A stretch of 64,000 nt of DNA from Candidatus Acidiferrum typicum. GTDB taxonomy: Bacteria; Acidobacteriota; Terriglobia; Acidiferrales; UBA7541. Below, in pieces: positions 44,612-53,207 of the stretch. The position numbers and the translations under genes were made by a program. Position 1 is the first letter of the stretch. Each line of letters starts with the position of its first letter. Below the pieces are notes generated by a model that was not told the origin of the DNA, ran no database searches, and was given only the letters and a program-made list of their open reading frames with translations. The DNA is taken from positions 62,001 to 126,000 of the forward strand of contig DLMH01000054.1 in NCBI GenBank assembly GCA_002478115.1, in the 5' to 3' direction.

Positions 44612-44830
44612 ATGCCGCGGTCTTTTGACTGGGACAACCTCGATGATATTGCCATCGGCTTGTCGGACAAGTATCCCGATGTCGATCCGCTGACTGTCCG
44701 CTTTACGGATCTGCACAAATGGATCACGGAATTGCCGGGGTTTGCGGGTGATCCGCTGAAGTCCAACGAGAGCAAGCTCGAAGCCATTCAGATGGCCTGG
44801 CACGAAGAGTGGCAGGACCGCCAGGGGTGA
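44612..44830 (+). CDS. iscX: IscX (Fe-S assembly regulator)
   Basis: A 72-residue acidic protein, last member of the ISC operon. The conserved sequence SFDWDNLDDIAIGLSDKYPD, followed by the FTDLHKWITELPGF segment, is diagnostic for IscX (YfhJ). It binds the cysteine desulfurase and iron and tunes the rate of cluster building. A GGAGGAGCGG ribosome site precedes the ATG. It is separated from fdx by repeats, so it may have its own expression level. Confidence 0.95.
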   Translation: MPRSFDWDNLDDIAIGLSDKYPDVDPLTVRFTDLHKWITELPGFAGDPLKSNESKLEAIQMAWHEEWQDRQG

Positions 44831-44831
44831 G

Positions 44832-44952
44832 AGAAGTTTTAAGTTTTCAGTATTAAGTTTTAAGTAGAACCCGAATGCGGGCGCATGGTTTACCTACCCA
44901 CGGGCCGTTCTTCCGAAACTTAAAACTTACAACTTAGAACTTATAACTTTCT
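44832..44952. repeat. Inverted repeat with AAGTTTTAAG-like arms
   Basis: The arm at 44832-44865 (AGAAGTTTTAAG...TTTTAAGT) is an imperfect reverse complement of 44918-44952 (ACTTAAAACTT...ACTTTCT). The 50-base loop contains GCGGGCGCATGG and CCCACGGGCCG. It is AT-rich against the local background and lies immediately after iscX, so it may also act as the operon's terminator. A fragment with the same ACTTAGAA words is at 58104-58130. Confidence 0.65.
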
Positions 44953-45016
44953 GCCCCCGCGTGGCGCACAAAGGGGCTTTCTCGTATACTTGAAAGGTTG
45001 TATTTCCCACGATTGT

Positions 45017-45088
45017 GGCGCTATGGTGCAACGGTTAGCACGCGGCCCTTTCAAGGCCGAAATACGGGTTCGATTCCCGTTAGCGCTA
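45017..45088 (+). tRNA. tRNA-Glu (anticodon TTC)
   Basis: The cloverleaf closes: acceptor GGCGCTA / TAGCGCT with a G-U first pair, D stem GTGC / GCAC, and anticodon stem CGGCC / GGCCG with loop CTTTCAA (anticodon TTC). The T stem is ACGGG / CCCGT with loop TTCGATT. Discriminator A at 45088 is followed by an encoded CCA (45089-45091). A TATACT box at 44985-44990 may be its -10 element. TTC reads GAA and GAG codons. Confidence 0.95.
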
Positions 45089-45217
45089 CCAAGCTTTTTC
45101 CACTTTCCGGCTGTACAAAACCTGCCTGGTCCCGGCGCTTCCCACTGATTTTATGCCCTTGGGGCCGTGGTGTTATCCTTGTAAAGACGTCCCATTTGCG
45201 GGCTGGAGGGCATTTCG

Positions 45218-45964
45218 ATGGCAGAGCTGTTTCGCTCCAATAATCCTGTTCTGAAGGAGAAGCTGTTCGCCGGGCCGATTGCCGCCGGCGAAACGATGAC
45301 CATCCAAGGCACGGTCAACAAAACCGGCCTGCTGCTTCTTCTTGTGGTCATTGCGGCGGCATGGACCTGGGGTCTGAGCCATTCTCCCACTCCGGAAGCT
45401 GCTTATCCGTGGATGATCGGCGGCGCGCTTGGCGGATTCGTTCTCGCCCTGGTGACGGTGTTCAAGAACACCTGGTCGCCGGTCACCGCGCCCATCTATG
45501 CGCTGCTCGAAGGGCTTTTTCTTGGCGGCATTTCGGCCGTGTTTGAGAAGTCTTATCCGGGTATCGCGGTGCAGGCGGTGGGCCTGACCTTTGCGGTGCT
45601 GTTTGTCTTGCTGCTTGCGTACAAGACCGGCCTCGTGCGCGCCACGCGGGGGTTCAAGCTGGGCGTGATCGCCGCAACCGGCGCGGTCATGCTTGTTTAC
45701 GCAGCCAATGTGATCATGAGCTTGTTCTTCCACTCACAAATTTCCGTTCTCTACAGCAGTTCGCCCCTGGGCATCGGCATCAGCGTGGTTGTGGTCATTA
45801 TCGCGGCGCTGAATTTGGTCCTCGATTTCGACATGATCGAAACAGGTTCGCGCATGAGCGCTCCCAAGTACATGGAATGGTACGGCGCGTTCGCCATGAT
45901 GGTGACGCTGGTCTGGTTGTACCTGGAAATTCTGCGCCTGCTCAGTAAGACGCGACGCCGGTGA
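45218..45964 (+). CDS. Bax inhibitor-1/YccA family membrane protein
   Basis: A 248-residue integral membrane protein with about seven hydrophobic segments (near 35-52, 65-85, 92-112, 120-140, 150-175, 185-205 and 220-240), matching the Bax inhibitor-1/YccA family. Conserved features include TWSPVTAPIYALLEGLFLGG near the second and third helices and LVLDFDMIETG near the sixth. Bacterial members influence membrane protease FtsH (YccA) or act as pH-sensitive calcium channels (YetJ). The stop overlaps the next gene's GTG start (GTGA). Confidence 0.88.
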   Translation: MAELFRSNNPVLKEKLFAGPIAAGETMTIQGTVNKTGLLLLLVVIAAAWTWGLSHSPTPEAAYPWMIGGALGGFVLALVTVFKNTWSPVTAPIYALLEGLFLGGISAVFEKSYPGIAVQAVGLTFAVLFVLLLAYKTGLVRATRGFKLGVIAATGAVMLVYAANVIMSLFFHSQISVLYSSSPLGIGISVVVVIIAALNLVLDFDMIETGSRMSAPKYMEWYGAFAMMVTLVWLYLEILRLLSKTRRR

Positions 45965-46584
45965 AACTTAAGAAAACCAAGAGTGCTCGTAAAACTGAGT
46001 CGAGGCTTGCCCTCTCACGCAAGTTTATTTCCGCTTTGAGCTATGCGGCGCGGCTGCACGCCAACCAGATTCGCAAGCGCACCGAGCGGCCGTACATCGG
46101 CCACCTGCTGGGAGTCGCGTCCATCGTCATCGAGTACGGCGGGGACGAGGAGATGGCCATCGCCGCGCTTTTGCACGACGCGGTGGAGGATCAGGGCGGC
46201 CTGCCGCGGCTGCGCGAAATTCGCCGGAAATTCGGGAAGCGCGTGGCGGAGATCGTGGACGGCTGTACGGACGCGTACAGCGAACCCAAGCTGCCGTGGC
46301 TCCGGCGCAAGAACGATTACGTCGCGCGCGTTGCCCGCGAAGCAGCCGACGTCCGACTGGTTTCCGCCGCCGACAAGCTCTCCAACACGCGGGAAATCCT
46401 GCACGACGTGCGCATGCACGGTGTAAGTGTGTACGAGCGTTTTACGGGAAAGAAGGACGGCACGCTGTGGTACTACCGCGCGCTGATCACGGCCTTTCGC
46501 GCGGCGGGCAACAATCCTTTGATTGACGAACTCGATCGCGTGGTCAGCGAACTCGAGGTAATTTCCAGTAAAGCGTCATCCTAA
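45961..46584 (+). CDS. HD-domain hydrolase, small alarmone hydrolase-like
   Basis: A 207-residue stand-alone HD protein. The first metal His is in RPYIGHLLGVASIV near 43, the HD pair with the following acidic residues is HDAVED near 65-70, and a further Asp follows in VSAADKLSNTRE near 140. This HD-x-x-E-D pattern matches the (p)ppGpp hydrolase domain of RelA/SpoT proteins, while a synthetase domain is absent. A small alarmone hydrolase function is therefore likely, but other HD phosphohydrolases cannot be excluded. The GTG start overlaps the Bax-inhibitor-like gene stop, so the two are translationally coupled. Confidence 0.82.
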   Translation: MKLKKTKSARKTESRLALSRKFISALSYAARLHANQIRKRTERPYIGHLLGVASIVIEYGGDEEMAIAALLHDAVEDQGGLPRLREIRRKFGKRVAEIVDGCTDAYSEPKLPWLRRKNDYVARVAREAADVRLVSAADKLSNTREILHDVRMHGVSVYERFTGKKDGTLWYYRALITAFRAAGNNPLIDELDRVVSELEVISSKASS

Positions 46585-46636
46585 GGGAGAATGAAAGCAC
46601 GTCCGCGCGTGAACCGGCTCGAATCTTTAGCGGGGT

Positions 46637-46744
46637 GCGGAAAAAGGCTTAAAACCATTTATTCAGGGGCTAAAGCCCGACGATAGCTAAGCATTTAATG
46701 TCGGAGCTAAAGCTCCGACCCCCGAAACGGCGGAGTTTTTCCGC
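46637..46744. repeat. Composite hairpin repeat
   Basis: Outer arms GCGGAAAAA / TTTTTCCGC (46637-46645 and 46736-46744) enclose GGGCTAAAGCCC and GTCGGAGCTAAAGCTCCGAC. The architecture, with GAAAAA ends and AGCCC hairpins inside, is shared with the elements at 43792-43864 and 44395-44516. It fills most of the 246-base gap between the HD protein and the DUF488 gene. Confidence 0.7.
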
Positions 46745-46830
46745 GAGCCGTTAGAACGCAAAGTGGGGCCGGGCAGAAAAACCCCCGGCAGGGCAGAACG
46801 CGTTACACTTCCAAGGATCAGAATGCGCTC

Positions 46831-47466
46831 ATGACTGCACCGGCTGCCAAGCAACCAAAGCTGTTTACCCTGGGGCACTCCAACCTGGGGATGTCCGATC
46901 TGCTCGGCATGCTTGTTCGCCACGAGATCAAAGTGCTGTGCGATGTCCGCAGCCGGCCTGGGAGCTTTCGGTATCCCCAGTTCAACCGCCAACCGCTGGA
47001 AGCGCGGCTAACCGCGGCGAAAATACGTTACGAATTTTTTGGCGAGCAGCTTGGCGGGCGACCCCTGGATCCGCGCTTTTACCTGCCAAACGGCATGGTG
47101 GATTATGCCGGCCGGCGCAAAGCTCCTGATTTTCTGGAGGCAGTGGACCGTACCATTGCCCGTGCCCGCGAAGCGCCTACAGCAATCCTCTGCGCCGAAG
47201 AAGATCCGCTGCACTGCCACCGTTTTCTACTCATTTGCCCGGCGCTGGTGCAGAAAGGCGCTGTGCCTCTGCACCTGAGGCGCGGTGGAGTCATTGAGCC
47301 GCATCGTGATGGCGAGGACCGGCTCCTTCAATTGCACGGGTTTGCCGACGTCACCAGTGATTCCCTGTTCGTTCACGGCCGCGAGGCTGCGCTCGAAGAC
47401 GCGCTCCGGCTTCAGGCGGAGCAATACGCCTTCCGGACTTCCCCGGAGGCCATCGAGTATTTCTGA
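46831..47466 (+). CDS. DUF488 family protein
   Basis: A 211-residue protein of the DUF488 family. Motifs: TLGHSNLGMSDLLGML near the start, the DVRSRPGSFRYPQFNR segment near 36-51, and CAEEDPLHCHRFLL near 122-135 with a conserved Cys and two His. The function of this family is unsettled; structural relatives bind nucleotides or metals. Both Cys/His sites are present. It stands alone between a repeat and the FabH-like gene. Confidence 0.85.
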   Translation: MTAPAAKQPKLFTLGHSNLGMSDLLGMLVRHEIKVLCDVRSRPGSFRYPQFNRQPLEARLTAAKIRYEFFGEQLGGRPLDPRFYLPNGMVDYAGRRKAPDFLEAVDRTIARAREAPTAILCAEEDPLHCHRFLLICPALVQKGAVPLHLRRGGVIEPHRDGEDRLLQLHGFADVTSDSLFVHGREAALEDALRLQAEQYAFRTSPEAIEYF

Positions 47467-47611
47467 GCACGAGAAGCCTCAGGCGAGTTTGCGATCTCCT
47501 CTGGAAATAGAAGCGCGTCTGCTGGATGATTGAGCCCTCATCACTGGACGATTCCGCCTCAGCCGCCACTGCAGAGTTTTGCATCCGCTGAGAAACGTAA
47601 GGGGTCCCGGG

Positions 47612-48682
47612 TTGCCATTATCGAAAGTTTTCGTCATCGGATCCAACAGCGCTTTTGGCTCGCGGGTGGTTCCATCGGAACAGGTTGATCACGCCTTTGG
47701 GATGCCTTCCGGCAAATTGCGCCACCGCGCGGGGATTGTGTCGCTTGCCTATGTAGCAAAAGAGGAGAATGAGGGCACGCTGGGCGCGCAAGCGGCGGCG
47801 CCTCTGTTGCCGGGCGGGAAGGAAAAAGGGCACGGCATTGATTGGATTGTGGCGGCCAGTGAAACGCACCACGCTTATCCCTCGCTTTCCGCGATTCTGC
47901 ATGCGCGGCTCGGCTTGCCGGAGAATTGCAGCGCGCTCGATGTCGGGAGTGGCTGCCTGGCAATCGTGCAGGCGCTGGCCGTGGCCCAGGCGTTGCTGGC
48001 GTCTGGCCGTGGCACGAGAATCCTCGTGGCGAGCGCGGATGTACACAGCAGATCCCTGCGTCCCGGGCGCGCGGCGGGGGAGTTCGGCGGCCTTTTTGGC
48101 GATGGAGCAAGCGCATTCCTGCTGTCGAGCGCAAAGCCCGAAGGGAACCGGCCAGCGTACCGGCTAGGAGAATTCTTTTTTGGGTGCGCCGCACAGTATG
48201 CCGATGCGATTTCCGTGAGCGACGCCGGTGGCGGACGCCTGACCGTGCAATTCAACGGGGGAGCACTCTCTCGTGCCGCGGTGCACCGCATGGTGAAAGT
48301 GCTGCATGAAGTGGAGCGCCGGAGCGGACTTTCGCGCAAGGAAGCCGGCGCGTTTGCCACGCACCAGCCCAATCCGCGGCTGGTCACTCTGCTGGCGAAG
48401 CAGTTGAAGGTGCCGGCAAGTTCATTTCCACCGATCGCGGCCACCAGCGGGAATTTGGGCGCTTCGACCTGCGGCGCTGCTCTGCATGCTGCGCTGCAAC
48501 ATGCCGCGCAACAGCCCGCGGCTCAGCGCAAGCCGATCTTCCTGGCGTCTCTGGGGCCGGGGCTGCTGTTTGGCGGAGGCTGGATGGTACCGGCGCACGG
48601 CTGGGCGGCTGTCAAGAGATTCCCAGCCCGCGGCAGAGCACAAAACTCCGGCAGCGAATTTCCCCAGGCCATTTTATGGTGA
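47612..48682 (+). CDS. FabH-like 3-oxoacyl-ACP synthase III
   Basis: A thiolase-fold condensing enzyme of about 356 residues. The catalytic triad of KAS III is intact: Cys115 in GSGCLAIVQA, His in the FATHQPNPRL motif and Asn in SGNLGAST. The TTG at 47612 with AAGGGG upstream gives a family-like N-terminus (KVFVIGSNSAFGSRVV); TTG at 47579 would add 11 residues. About 35 extra residues follow the usual C-terminal end and overlap the matrixin gene by a few bases. No fab or acyl carrier protein genes are nearby, so the enzyme may serve a side pathway (unusual acyl chains or HMG-CoA-like chemistry) and not primary fatty-acid start. Confidence 0.82.
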   Translation: MPLSKVFVIGSNSAFGSRVVPSEQVDHAFGMPSGKLRHRAGIVSLAYVAKEENEGTLGAQAAAPLLPGGKEKGHGIDWIVAASETHHAYPSLSAILHARLGLPENCSALDVGSGCLAIVQALAVAQALLASGRGTRILVASADVHSRSLRPGRAAGEFGGLFGDGASAFLLSSAKPEGNRPAYRLGEFFFGCAAQYADAISVSDAGGGRLTVQFNGGALSRAAVHRMVKVLHEVERRSGLSRKEAGAFATHQPNPRLVTLLAKQLKVPASSFPPIAATSGNLGASTCGAALHAALQHAAQQPAAQRKPIFLASLGPGLLFGGGWMVPAHGWAAVKRFPARGRAQNSGSEFPQAILW

Positions 48683-49891
48683 CGGACGCGTGCGCGTGGT
48701 GAAGGTGGTGTTCGCGGGCGGCACCACACATCCCTGCAGGGGTGGCCAGCCGGGATCCGTGGTGGAATTGCGGCAGAGGGAAACGAGCGCATCGCTCACG
48801 TCGCTTGGCGCGACCGCGCCATCCAGAGGTTCTACGTAAATCTTGTAGCTTTGGCCTACTGGCAACTGATCGATCTCGTAGTTGCCGTCGAATTGCACCG
48901 GGCCGGGCGCGGTGCAGCTCCAGCCGCCCAGCGTGCCTGCGATGACCGCGCCGCTCGTCGCATCGATGGCCACGACGTGCGCGCCGAATACTCCGGTGAC
49001 TCCCGGCGGCGCCGACGGCAGCGAAATGGGATTCGCGGGAATGATGTGCCCCTGGATCGAGCCCACATAAAGCCTGTCATTCGGATCGTGATAGAGAACG
49101 CGCAAGCCGGTACGATCGTCGTCTGCCAGCGGCGCGTCCGGCTGCTGCGTCGTTGGCCGCTGCCCGGCAAAGGTGCCGGGCGCTGGAGCGAACGGGAACA
49201 TCATGGCGCTCCAAACCGCGGAATGACTGAATCCCAGCGCGTGGCCCAGTTCGTGGGTGAGGATCGATTCCAAGTCGTAGGAGCCCGGATCTGCGCTCAG
49301 CGCCTGGGGAGTGGCGAAGGAGGTTAGCGAATCGCTAGGATTGAAATAGAGATCAGCGTCGAGGATCTGGCCAACTTCCGTGGAAGCGGGGCCGCTGCCA
49401 ACCTGAATGCCAATGGTGTCGGCGGTAACGACGCGGGTAAACGCCAGCACGCCGGGAGTGAAGGCCATGTCCGGCTGGTCAAAGCAGATGGAGTTGATCC
49501 CGTCGATGCCGCATACATTCGCAGAGGAGATTCGAGTCAGCGGAGCCAGTGAAGCCGGCGTCAGCGTCGTGCCGCTCACATTTGTCCACACGGTGAGCGC
49601 CTGCTGGATGGTTTGCTCGATTTCATTCAGGCTGCCAGTGGGAGTCTGGTCCTGCGTCAGAATGGTCGTTGGATTGCTGCCAAGCACCGTGCTCCAGCGA
49701 AAAGACAGGCTGCCGGCGCCGGTCAGTTGGTGCGCGTGAATCGGGCAGGCCGAGCCTCCCGAAACGCTGACCGGCTGGCGGACATCGGGCACGATCTCGT
49801 TGAAGGCATACCCGTGAGCGGCAACCACGGACCAGAGCCCGTAAAGAGCGGCGACGCCAATGGCACCAAGTTTTCGGAACGTCACTCGCAT
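48674..49891 (-). CDS. Secreted matrixin-type zinc metalloprotease
   Basis: A 405-residue exported protease. The start at 49891 (MRVTFRKLGAIGVAALYGLW) opens a signal peptide; a frame to 49987 would add 32 charged residues that do not fit a signal. The zinc-binding active site is HELGHALGFSH with the catalytic Glu. It is followed 10 residues later by a Met-turn (AMMFPF), the mark of metzincins. The region before it carries NPSDSLTSFATPQAL, and the C-terminal third has beta-rich IQGHIIPANPISLP and a possible carbohydrate- or peptide-binding domain. It is the last gene of the exported three-gene cluster. Confidence 0.85.
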   Translation of the reverse strand: MRVTFRKLGAIGVAALYGLWSVVAAHGYAFNEIVPDVRQPVSVSGGSACPIHAHQLTGAGSLSFRWSTVLGSNPTTILTQDQTPTGSLNEIEQTIQQALTVWTNVSGTTLTPASLAPLTRISSANVCGIDGINSICFDQPDMAFTPGVLAFTRVVTADTIGIQVGSGPASTEVGQILDADLYFNPSDSLTSFATPQALSADPGSYDLESILTHELGHALGFSHSAVWSAMMFPFAPAPGTFAGQRPTTQQPDAPLADDDRTGLRVLYHDPNDRLYVGSIQGHIIPANPISLPSAPPGVTGVFGAHVVAIDATSGAVIAGTLGGWSCTAPGPVQFDGNYEIDQLPVGQSYKIYVEPLDGAVAPSDVSDALVSLCRNSTTDPGWPPLQGCVVPPANTTFTTRTRPSP

Positions 49892-49987
49892 GGTCTGCTT
49901 CTGCCTTGCCTTTCGCCCGTCGCTTTCATTGACTTTCGATCCGTAACCCAACTCACGCACAAAATCCTTGCCCCGCAAAGAAGCCAT

Positions 49988-50554
49988 CTATGGCACCGCG
50001 CGCAAGACTTCGCGGCGTATACGCTCCTGAAACACATCGAGCCGGAGGTTTTTGACACCCATCTTCGTGAAGGCATTCACTTCAGGATCGAAGACAGGAA
50101 TCTCAGCAGAATCCTGCGTGACGGTTTCCTTGCCGGAGAGGGTGTCGTGGTGGACGCGGAAAGTTCCTTGCGACCAGCCCAGCACATAAAACTGCCTGCC
50201 CGGGCGTCCCCAGAGAAACAGGTAGACTTCCTCTCCGATGCGGAATTCCGGCGCCCCTTCCACATGCGAATATAGGTGCTGGAATTTACCGCCCGGCTGG
50301 CGCACCACGATCGAAGCCGGTAAACGCCCTTTTTCGGTTTCCAGCACGTGGAAACGCGTGTCGGTAAAGATTTCACCATTCTCGACGCGGGTGTCGGCGC
50401 CGACGCAGCGCACCCGCGCGATGGCCGAAGCGTAATGCACCAGGTCCGGGAAGCGCAGCCGCACATACGTCGTGGCGCGCGCCGTCATGGCAACCAATAG
50501 AAGGCCCACGAGGAACAGGAGCCACAGGGAGCGGCGGCGTTGTGCGTAGCTCAT
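49988..50554 (-). CDS. Small exported protein linked to the metalloprotease
   Basis: I do not recognise the family. 188 residues with an N-terminal signal or anchor helix (LWLLFLVGLLLVAM near 10-23). The mature part is beta-rich with a probable barrel (FTDTRFHVLETEKGRLPASI, then GPPGRQFYVLGWSQGTF-like WGRPGRQFYVLGWSQGTF) and has one cysteine. It lies between the Ig-like protein and the protease on the same strand, so a helper or inhibitor of the protease is possible by position only. Confidence 0.7.
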   Translation of the reverse strand: MSYAQRRRSLWLLFLVGLLLVAMTARATTYVRLRFPDLVHYASAIARVRCVGADTRVENGEIFTDTRFHVLETEKGRLPASIVVRQPGGKFQHLYSHVEGAPEFRIGEEVYLFLWGRPGRQFYVLGWSQGTFRVHHDTLSGKETVTQDSAEIPVFDPEVNAFTKMGVKNLRLDVFQERIRREVLRAVP

Positions 50555-50570
50555 CGTGGTCTCCGGGATC

Positions 50571-52880
50571 TCACTGGATCTCCAGGGCGCCCGTGGCGGC
50601 GGTGCGATCCAGGTTGGCGTTCTGAATGAAAAGGGTGCGCGCGCCCGCCGTTGCGCTCGCCGGAACCTGCAAGGTGAGGTGAATGATGCCGAGGCCGGCC
50701 GGCTGCTGCGCGATTACCGCGACGTCACCGGAGCCGGAGACCGTGTAGCTCATGCTGGTGTCGAAACCAGCCTCCGAGAAAAGGCAGATGTCCGCGGCAA
50801 TGGTGCCCGAGGAAGGCCGCACCAGCGGAATCGGATTTCCAGCGAGCGTGCAGGTATTTGTGGAAGTGGTGAACAGACCGATCGCGGCCACTTCGAGATC
50901 CAGATTGGCATCGGTGGAATCCAGTCCGGCGGTGGTGGGTTCGACGACGGTGATGTCCTTGCCAGTCGCGGCGGGCGAGCTGCTGGTCAGCGTGACAACG
51001 TCTTCGCCGCTGCCGGGCGTCACGATCACGAGGTCCACGACGTTCGACGTGCTCGTATCGGGATTCACGATTTGCACGCTAAGATTTCCGGCCAGAGCCA
51101 CATCCGTGCTGCTCACCGGCGCGGAGCAGGAATTCGCGCTATCACACGTCGTGATGCGCGCGGTGCCGCCAATTTGCAGCACGGAGCCAGGGCGCGGTTG
51201 GGAGGGCACGAAGCCGCTGCCGTCCACGCTGACGGTGAAGCCATCAGTGCCGCCGGCATAAACGCTTGCGGGATGCACCGACAGAATGTTTGCGCCACTG
51301 GAAATGGTGATGTTGGCGCTGCCCGACTGCGAGGTATCGTCCTGGCTGATGGCAACGACGGTCAGCGCATCGGGCGTGGGCGCGACGCCGGGGGCCGTGT
51401 AGGTGCCTGCCGGCGTGATGGAGCCGCACAAGCCGCTCGAGGTGCAGCCAGTGCCCTGGATTTGCCAGACGACGTTTTGATTGTCCGTACCCAAGACCGA
51501 AGCGGTGAAACCTTGCACGCCCAGCGGTGGCAGCGTCACGTTGTTCGGCTGCACGCTGACCAGCACATGGTTGATCACCGTGATTTGCGCCGAAGCCGTG
51601 AGGCTGGGATTGCCGGCGCTGGTCACGGTTACAGACACCGGATTCGGCGCAGGTATCGCGCCGGGTGCAAGATAGTCCGCTTGCGTGGCGGTGCCGCTCG
51701 TGAGGCTCTGGCAGGGATTCGAGCCCACAACGCAAATTTGTCCCAGCGTGGCGTTGCCGCCGGAAACGCCGTTGACGCTCCAGGCCAAGCCAGTGTTGGC
51801 GGCGCCGTTCAGGGATGCGGTGAGCGTGATGCGATGATTGCCGGCCAGCGTCGCCGTCGACGGAGAGATGCTAAGGCCAGCGCCCTGCACGATGGTGATG
51901 TTGGCCTGCGCTTTTTTCGTGGGATCGGCTTGGGGTGTGACGGTTACGGTCACGGCGTCCGGTTGCGGGGCGGTGAAAGGCGCGGTGTAATTCGCCGTAT
52001 CGGCGATCGAATTCCCGCCGGCGGACTGCGTGGTTGTGACCGTCAAGATTCCGCAGGCGCTGCCACTGCAGCCCGTGCCGGAGAGTGACCACGATAAAGA
52101 GCTGCTGGGATTCGAGCCGGGAACCGGAGTCATGGTGGCTACCAGCGCCGCTGTCACGCCGAGTTGCACGGTCGCGGGTGCGCTGAGCTGCAGCGAGAAA
52201 TTGCTGGTGATCAGGACGCTTGCCGAGTTTTGTTTGGAGGGATCGGCGGCGCTCGTCGCCGTCAGGGTGACGCTGGCATTTCCCGGCAGAATTTGCGGTG
52301 CGGTGAAGTTTCCGTTTGCATCGACGCTGCCGCACGAGTTGGGGCAGGATGAGCCGGAGAGGCTCCAGCGGATCGCGGAATCCGGCTTGCCATTGCTGGA
52401 AATGGAGGCGTGAAAGGCTTGCGCGGCGCCCAGCTCGACACTCGCCGTTCCCGGCGAAATCGAGACGGTGATGTCGCTGGTAATGGCGACGTTTGCAGAA
52501 GCGAACTTCGAGGAGTCCGCGTGGCTCGTGGCAGTCACTTGCACCGTCCCGCCCTGGGGAAGATCCGCAGGTGCCGTATACACTCCATCGGCGGAAATCG
52601 TGCCGGCTTGAGGAGAACCACCGGTGATGCCGTTGACACTCCAGATCACGCTGGTGTCCGTGGAGTTGGAGACGCTTGCCGTGAACGCGAGTGTTTCACC
52701 GAGCAACACTGTGCCCGGATTGGGAGTCACGATGACGTGAATGGAGGGAGGTGGGGACGACGGGGGCGTTACGGAGCCTGCGCCTCCCCCGCCGCAGCTC
52801 AGAGTCCACGCACCCATCGCGAGGAGAACGCAGGCTAAGGCAAATCGGCGCATTTCTGGCGTAATTTTCCTTTGGGCCAT
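50571..52880 (-). CDS. Surface protein with bacterial Ig-like repeats
   Basis: First gene of the cluster, about 769 residues from the ATG at 52880 (a start at 52853 is also possible). The N-terminus is a signal peptide (RRFALACVLLAMGAWTLSC) with a Cys followed by a Gly run, so it is probably a lipoprotein although the lipobox (TLSC) is not ideal. The rest is a series of Ig-like domains of 80-110 residues, each with patterns like WSVNG, GTITADGVYTAP and VTVTATS. The last 250 residues diverge. Such proteins are cell-surface adhesins or binding proteins; the target is unknown. Confidence 0.85.
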   Translation of the reverse strand: MAQRKITPEMRRFALACVLLAMGAWTLSCGGGGAGSVTPPSSPPPSIHVIVTPNPGTVLLGETLAFTASVSNSTDTSVIWSVNGITGGSPQAGTISADGVYTAPADLPQGGTVQVTATSHADSSKFASANVAITSDITVSISPGTASVELGAAQAFHASISSNGKPDSAIRWSLSGSSCPNSCGSVDANGNFTAPQILPGNASVTLTATSAADPSKQNSASVLITSNFSLQLSAPATVQLGVTAALVATMTPVPGSNPSSSLSWSLSGTGCSGSACGILTVTTTQSAGGNSIADTANYTAPFTAPQPDAVTVTVTPQADPTKKAQANITIVQGAGLSISPSTATLAGNHRITLTASLNGAANTGLAWSVNGVSGGNATLGQICVVGSNPCQSLTSGTATQADYLAPGAIPAPNPVSVTVTSAGNPSLTASAQITVINHVLVSVQPNNVTLPPLGVQGFTASVLGTDNQNVVWQIQGTGCTSSGLCGSITPAGTYTAPGVAPTPDALTVVAISQDDTSQSGSANITISSGANILSVHPASVYAGGTDGFTVSVDGSGFVPSQPRPGSVLQIGGTARITTCDSANSCSAPVSSTDVALAGNLSVQIVNPDTSTSNVVDLVIVTPGSGEDVVTLTSSSPAATGKDITVVEPTTAGLDSTDANLDLEVAAIGLFTTSTNTCTLAGNPIPLVRPSSGTIAADICLFSEAGFDTSMSYTVSGSGDVAVIAQQPAGLGIIHLTLQVPASATAGARTLFIQNANLDRTAATGALEIQ

Positions 52881-53207
52881 GTTCTTCACGGATGTTCTTG
52901 CTTCTCGAGTTTGCGGAAGGGGCCGCATGCTTTCTGCAATTGCAGGCGAAGGACCAGCGAAATCGTGCTGCACCAGTTTTCTCGCGCAGTCCGCAAGCGA
53001 ACTGCAAAACGCCTGCTAACGCCTTTGTATCGATGTATTTGGAATTTCTAATGGAATTTGGCCGCGGCGCATGGAGCAAACCCAGCGTCACGCCATGAAT
53101 GACCTTCGCGTGCCGAACTGAAATCCCGGGCTCAGTCAAAATCCCAAAGTGGGAATGCAGCCCTCGCCTTTATTGACATTCTCCCAGGCCGCTTCAATAA
53201 TTCGCCC

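Noticed and set aside
50556..52088. Open frame of 510 codons opposite the Ig-like protein
   Set aside because: Low-complexity Arg/Gly/Ala composition and exact overlap with the repeat-domain gene on the other strand; no coding signal of its own.
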